Shown here: piece by piece, positions 7,438 through 8,362 of the stretch
Numbering within the stretch: the first letter of the stretch is position 1
How the letters are laid out: each line of letters starts with the position of its first letter
Origin: Planctomycetota bacterium
Lineage (GTDB): Bacteria > Planctomycetota > PUPC01 > JACPCR01
Assembly: GCA_030740295.1 (NCBI GenBank)
Contig: JASLXP010001209.1
Coordinates: 1 to 8,362 of the forward strand
Reading direction: 5' to 3'
DNA length: 8,362 nucleotides
Translations under genes and position numbers: made by a program
Notes under the pieces: model-generated
What the model was told of the DNA's origin: nothing
Seen by the model: the letters and a program-made list of their open reading frames with translations, nothing else
Database searches by the model: none

Positions 7438-7453
7438 GTTCAGGTTCAGTTCA
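7438..7453. repeat. Three GTTCA direct repeats in the gap between two genes
   Basis: GTTCA occurs at 7438-7442, 7444-7448 and 7449-7453 (TGAAC on the coding, minus strand). The last copy contains the TGA stop of the beta-propeller gene. It is short and may be chance or slippage; no role is assigned. Confidence 0.3.
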
Positions 7454-8362
7454 AAGTTTCTCATCCGAGACGGGGTCACCCAGGCAGATGAGCTCGCCGG
7501 ATTGGGTAGTGAGGAAAAGGCGTTTGCCGGCCAGGGCCAGGCCATCCCATGCCGGTATCGGGACGCGGGTCTCGGCCACTGTCTGCCCGTCTTTGGTTGA
7601 GATGCTCTTGAGCCTGCCATCTTTGTGTACTACGAAGAGGCGATCATCTGCCGACAGTACCATTGCGTGGAATTCGTTGAAGAGTTGAGTACCGAAAGGT
7701 TTAGGTTTCGCGTTCGGGTCTTTGGGTGTGAAACCATCAGTCGTCCAGGCTGCCTTTTCTGCCAGGCGATAGGTCCGGTAGGGTTTGCCGCCTTTGCGCG
7801 CTGTGCCTGACGCGGACCAGCCGGTGATCCATCTGCTCTGAAATTTCTCATCCTTTTCAAGATTGAAATCTCTCCTGAAGATCTCCGTTGTGCCGTTGAG
7901 GGAGCTGAAAACTCTGCTGTCCCTGAATACGATCAATGGTCGCCGACTCGCTTCGCCGGGGAAGCGATGCTGGTGGCGTGCGCCATAGGTCCATGAGCCG
8001 CGAGGCACATACACGGAACCGTTGCCCGTATTGACGCGCGCGAACGCGTTCCATTTATCCACTGCCATCTTCTTGCCGTCCCGCGAAATCAGCCAGCGTG
8101 ACATCGCGATGTTGTCGCCTTCCTGGTGGAGGATGTCGAAAGGGTCAAATTCCAGCCCTGAGTTTTCGTAGTCGCCTCTCTGCGGAATAGAGTTGATACG
8201 ATGGACCCAGTGCCGTTGCCCCGTCAGTGGGTCGACTGCAAAGACAAGGATGCCCCCATCAGCGAGGGGTTGGCGACCAGCGGCGAAGTAGGCCACATTG
8301 TCAATGATCAGAACTGCGCCCGGCACCGGCCAGGGAGACTCCACCTGTCCATATACGACGAT
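7451..8362 (-). CDS. C-terminal part of PQQ-like beta-propeller repeat protein (5' partial)
   Basis: The frame is open through the right edge of the window, giving about 303 visible codons. A GTG at 8344 is possible, but the frame continues upstream with IVVYGQVESPWPVPG, which looks like ordinary propeller sequence, so the true start is outside. The visible part has repeated blade-like units with Trp, Asp-Gly and small hydrophobic strands: VAYFAAGRQPLADGGI, LVFAVDPLTGQRHW, LFVVHKDGRLKSISTKDG and LFLTTQSGELICLGD. These resemble BamB/quinoprotein dehydrogenase-type PQQ-binding-like repeats, which in Planctomycetota often occur in large exported proteins. No haem-binding CxxCH and no catalytic dehydrogenase residues are seen in this part, so enzyme activity is not supported; a binding or scaffold role is as likely. 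It is the first of two genes probably in one operon, followed after 26 bp by the histidine phosphatase. Confidence 0.78.
   Translation of the reverse strand: MVVYGQVESPWPVPGAVLIIDNVAYFAAGRQPLADGGILVFAVDPLTGQRHWVHRINSIPQRGDYENSGLEFDPFDILHQEGDNIAMSRWLISRDGKKMAVDKWNAFARVNTGNGSVYVPRGSWTYGARHQHRFPGEASRRPLIVFRDSRVFSSLNGTTEIFRRDFNLEKDEKFQSRWITGWSASGTARKGGKPYRTYRLAEKAAWTTDGFTPKDPNAKPKPFGTQLFNEFHAMVLSADDRLFVVHKDGRLKSISTKDGQTVAETRVPIPAWDGLALAGKRLFLTTQSGELICLGDPVSDEKL

Noticed and set aside
7451..8344. GTG at 8344 as the true start of the beta-propeller gene
   Set aside because: The frame stays open to the window edge with propeller-like residues upstream, and the visible length is short for these multi-blade proteins.
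1..8362. Mobile element, CRISPR array or defence system
   Set aside because: No transposase, integrase, long terminal inverted repeats, regularly spaced long repeats or recognised defence domains were found; the SMC-like ATPase alone is not evidence of a defence locus.

Overview
The window reads as a piece of a free-living bacterial chromosome, most likely from the Planctomycetota or a relative in the PVC group (Verrucomicrobiota, Lentisphaerota). This is inferred from gene content: a secreted formylglycine-type sulfatase, a DUF6785/DUF6784-type polytopic membrane protein, a neutral-ceramidase-like hydrolase and a PQQ-type beta-propeller protein are a common mix there. There is no rRNA, tRNA or marker gene to confirm it. 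GC content is moderate to high, and clear Shine-Dalgarno sequences are scarce, with one exception before the histidine phosphatase gene.

Layout: (1) 1-1692, plus strand: the C-terminal part of a coiled-coil, ABC-type ATPase of the SbcC/RAD50/YhaN kind, cut by the left edge. (2) 1693-1819: a short convergent gap with a run of GATGG motifs and a perfect 9-bp hairpin. (3) 1820-3280, minus strand: an exported arylsulfatase-like enzyme with all recognisable catalytic motifs. (4) 3281-3485: a divergent promoter region with an imperfect 33-bp palindrome. (5) About 3486-5411, plus strand: a large integral membrane protein of the OPT-like DUF6785/DUF6784 group. (6) 5413 to about 6672, minus strand: a neutral/alkaline-ceramidase-like hydrolase whose stop codon lies one base from the stop of gene 5. 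(7) 6825-7424, minus strand: a histidine phosphatase (SixA/phosphoglycerate-mutase superfamily). (8) 7451-8362, minus strand: the C-terminal part of a PQQ-like beta-propeller protein, cut by the right edge.

How the genes fit together: genes 8 and 7 are 26 bp apart on the same strand, with a strong ribosome binding site between them, so they are probably co-transcribed. The ceramidase-like gene follows 152 bp downstream and may or may not belong to that unit. The sulfatase and the membrane protein are divergent and share a control region. Sulfatase, membrane protein and ceramidase-like hydrolase could form a small scavenging module (desulfation, hydrolysis, uptake), but that is inference from adjacency and family only. 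I saw no mobile element, CRISPR array, RNA gene or defence system. The most open questions are the role of the DUF6785-type protein, the altered metal-site motif of the ceramidase-like protein, and the small intergenic repeats.
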